From Flagellimonas marinaquae (GTDB lineage: Bacteria > Bacteroidota > Bacteroidia > Flavobacteriales > Flavobacteriaceae), in contig NZ_RZMZ01000015.1 in the NCBI RefSeq assembly GCF_003992675.1, forward strand, positions 620,001-684,000: a stretch of DNA of 64,000 bases. The letters run 5' to 3'. The notes below the pieces were generated by a model. That model saw only the letters and a list, made by a program, of their open reading frames with translations. It made no database searches and was not told the DNA's origin. A program made the translations under genes and the position numbers. This document shows positions 63,425-64,000 of the stretch, one piece after another (positions within the stretch are counted from its first letter, which is position 1; each line of letters starts with the position of its first letter).

Positions 63425-64000
63425 TTAGCTCTTGCCCAGTATTTCGGCCACTTTTTCTTCCAAGGCCGGACCTCTTAGATCTCTTGCTACGATAACACCG
63501 TTTTCATCCAACAAAAAGGCAGCAGGAATGGCGTTGATGTTGTACAAACGCGCAATCGGGTCTTGAAAACGCTGTAGGTTGGAAATGTGGTTCCATTCCA
63601 ATCCATCTGCTTCAATGGCTCCGGTCCATTGTTCGGCTTGGGTATCCAAGGAAACGCCCAAAACGTCAAAACCTTTTTCATGATATTTTTGATAAACAGA
63701 TACGATATTTGGGTTTTCGGCACGACAAGGTCTGCACCATGCGGCCCAAAAATCGACCAAGGTAAGTTTAGCGTTACTGGTCACATCACTAAGTGCTAGT
63801 ACATCCCCAGTGGGTGTTGGAGCAGAAAAGTCCGGTGCTACGGCACCCACTTCGGTTGATTTTAAATTTTCCAACTGCTCCGCAATCTTTTGGGCAGGTT
63901 CTGTTTGCTTCATTTCTGGTGTAAGGGCCTCGAACATCGACTTGATTTCATCCAACGGGGCTGATTTTGTGGCCAAGAGGTTGCCAATGATCAAGACTGA
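63425..64000 (-). CDS. TlpA-like thioredoxin-family protein (5' end outside window)
   Basis: The frame is open to the right edge; an in-frame TTG at 63994 is not a convincing start, so only the last ~191 residues are seen. They contain the thioredoxin-like domain: VGAVAPDFSAPTPTGDVLALSDV, then LVDFWAAWCRPCRAENPN with the redox pair C-R-P-C, and NAIPAAFLLDENGVIVARDLRG with the cis-Pro. In this phylum such C-terminal domains often follow a DUF4369 domain in an exported thiol-disulfide oxidoreductase; that part would lie outside. Confidence 0.88.
   Translation of the reverse strand, partial: SVLIIGNLLATKSAPLDEIKSMFEALTPEMKQTEPAQKIAEQLENLKSTEVGAVAPDFSAPTPTGDVLALSDVTSNAKLTLVDFWAAWCRPCRAENPNIVSVYQKYHEKGFDVLGVSLDTQAEQWTGAIEADGLEWNHISNLQRFQDPIARLYNINAIPAAFLLDENGVIVARDLRGPALEEKVAEILGKS

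Noticed and set aside
1..64000. CRISPR array, prophage, insertion sequence, tRNA or rRNA genes
   Set aside because: None could be seen; the gaps between genes are short, and the repeats found are small hairpins or operator-like palindromes.

Overview
The window reads as chromosomal DNA of a marine-type flavobacterium (Bacteroidota, family Flavobacteriaceae, perhaps close to Muricauda/Flagellimonas; the genus is inference). Supporting signs are several exact matches to the Bacteroidota promoter -7 box TAnnTTTG, few Shine-Dalgarno sequences, many signal-peptide and lipoprotein genes, a fused E1 alpha/beta oxoacid dehydrogenase, OmpA-like lipoproteins, and REP-like hairpins of the GATTCnnG/CnnGAATGAC type. 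I found no tRNA, rRNA, CRISPR array, insertion sequence or prophage. Almost all DNA is coding, and the genes look intact except the two cut by the window edges.

Layout. 1-3129: the end of a penicillin acylase gene, comM/yifB, a small cupin and a zinc-ribbon/nuclease-like protein. 3311-6814: a four-gene 5-oxoproline operon, an Nramp-like transporter followed by pxpA, pxpB and pxpC. 6815-7171: a leader region with an 18-residue Val/Ile-rich peptide and competing hairpins, read here as a transcription attenuator for the ilvD-ilvB-ilvN-ilvC-ilvA operon (7172-14002). 14163-15755: gapN. 16038-20781: leuC-leuD-leuA-leuB on the minus strand. Together the ilv and leu operons encode almost all of isoleucine, valine and leucine synthesis, and the fused branched-chain or 2-oxoacid dehydrogenase E1 at 40379-42790 may serve their breakdown.

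20971-35537: recG carrying an in-frame DUF559 nuclease-like insertion, an M1 aminopeptidase, a patatin, a degenerate OmpA-like protein, an M20 amidohydrolase, a DsrE protein, a UvrD/PcrA helicase, a membrane-anchored alpha/beta hydrolase and a lipoprotein. 35765-49363: tsaC/sua5, an OmpA lipoprotein, a glycosyltransferase, an orphan HsdR-N nuclease domain, holA, DoxX, the fused E1, an M1-like pseudopeptidase fused to an outer-membrane barrel, a LOG-family protein and uvrA.

49474-64000: a nucleoside hydrolase, an APC permease, and a probable damage-response locus. In that locus a LexA/CI-type S24 repressor diverges from a radical-SAM DNA repair pair (TIGR03916/TIGR03915), with four TTGGA-N5-TCCAA operators between them. 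Then come an SMP-30 lactonase, an ATP-grasp ligase, ggt and an AcpH-like gene in one minus-strand run, followed by glmM, an acyltransferase, a rhomboid protease and the end of a TlpA-like thioredoxin gene.

The observations most worth a second look are the ilv attenuator, the S24 repressor with its operator array, the DUF559 insertion inside the RecG helicase core, the shared 21-bp-period direct repeats upstream of comM and of a lipoprotein gene, and the Nramp-like transporter that lacks the metal ligands in the 5-oxoprolinase operon.
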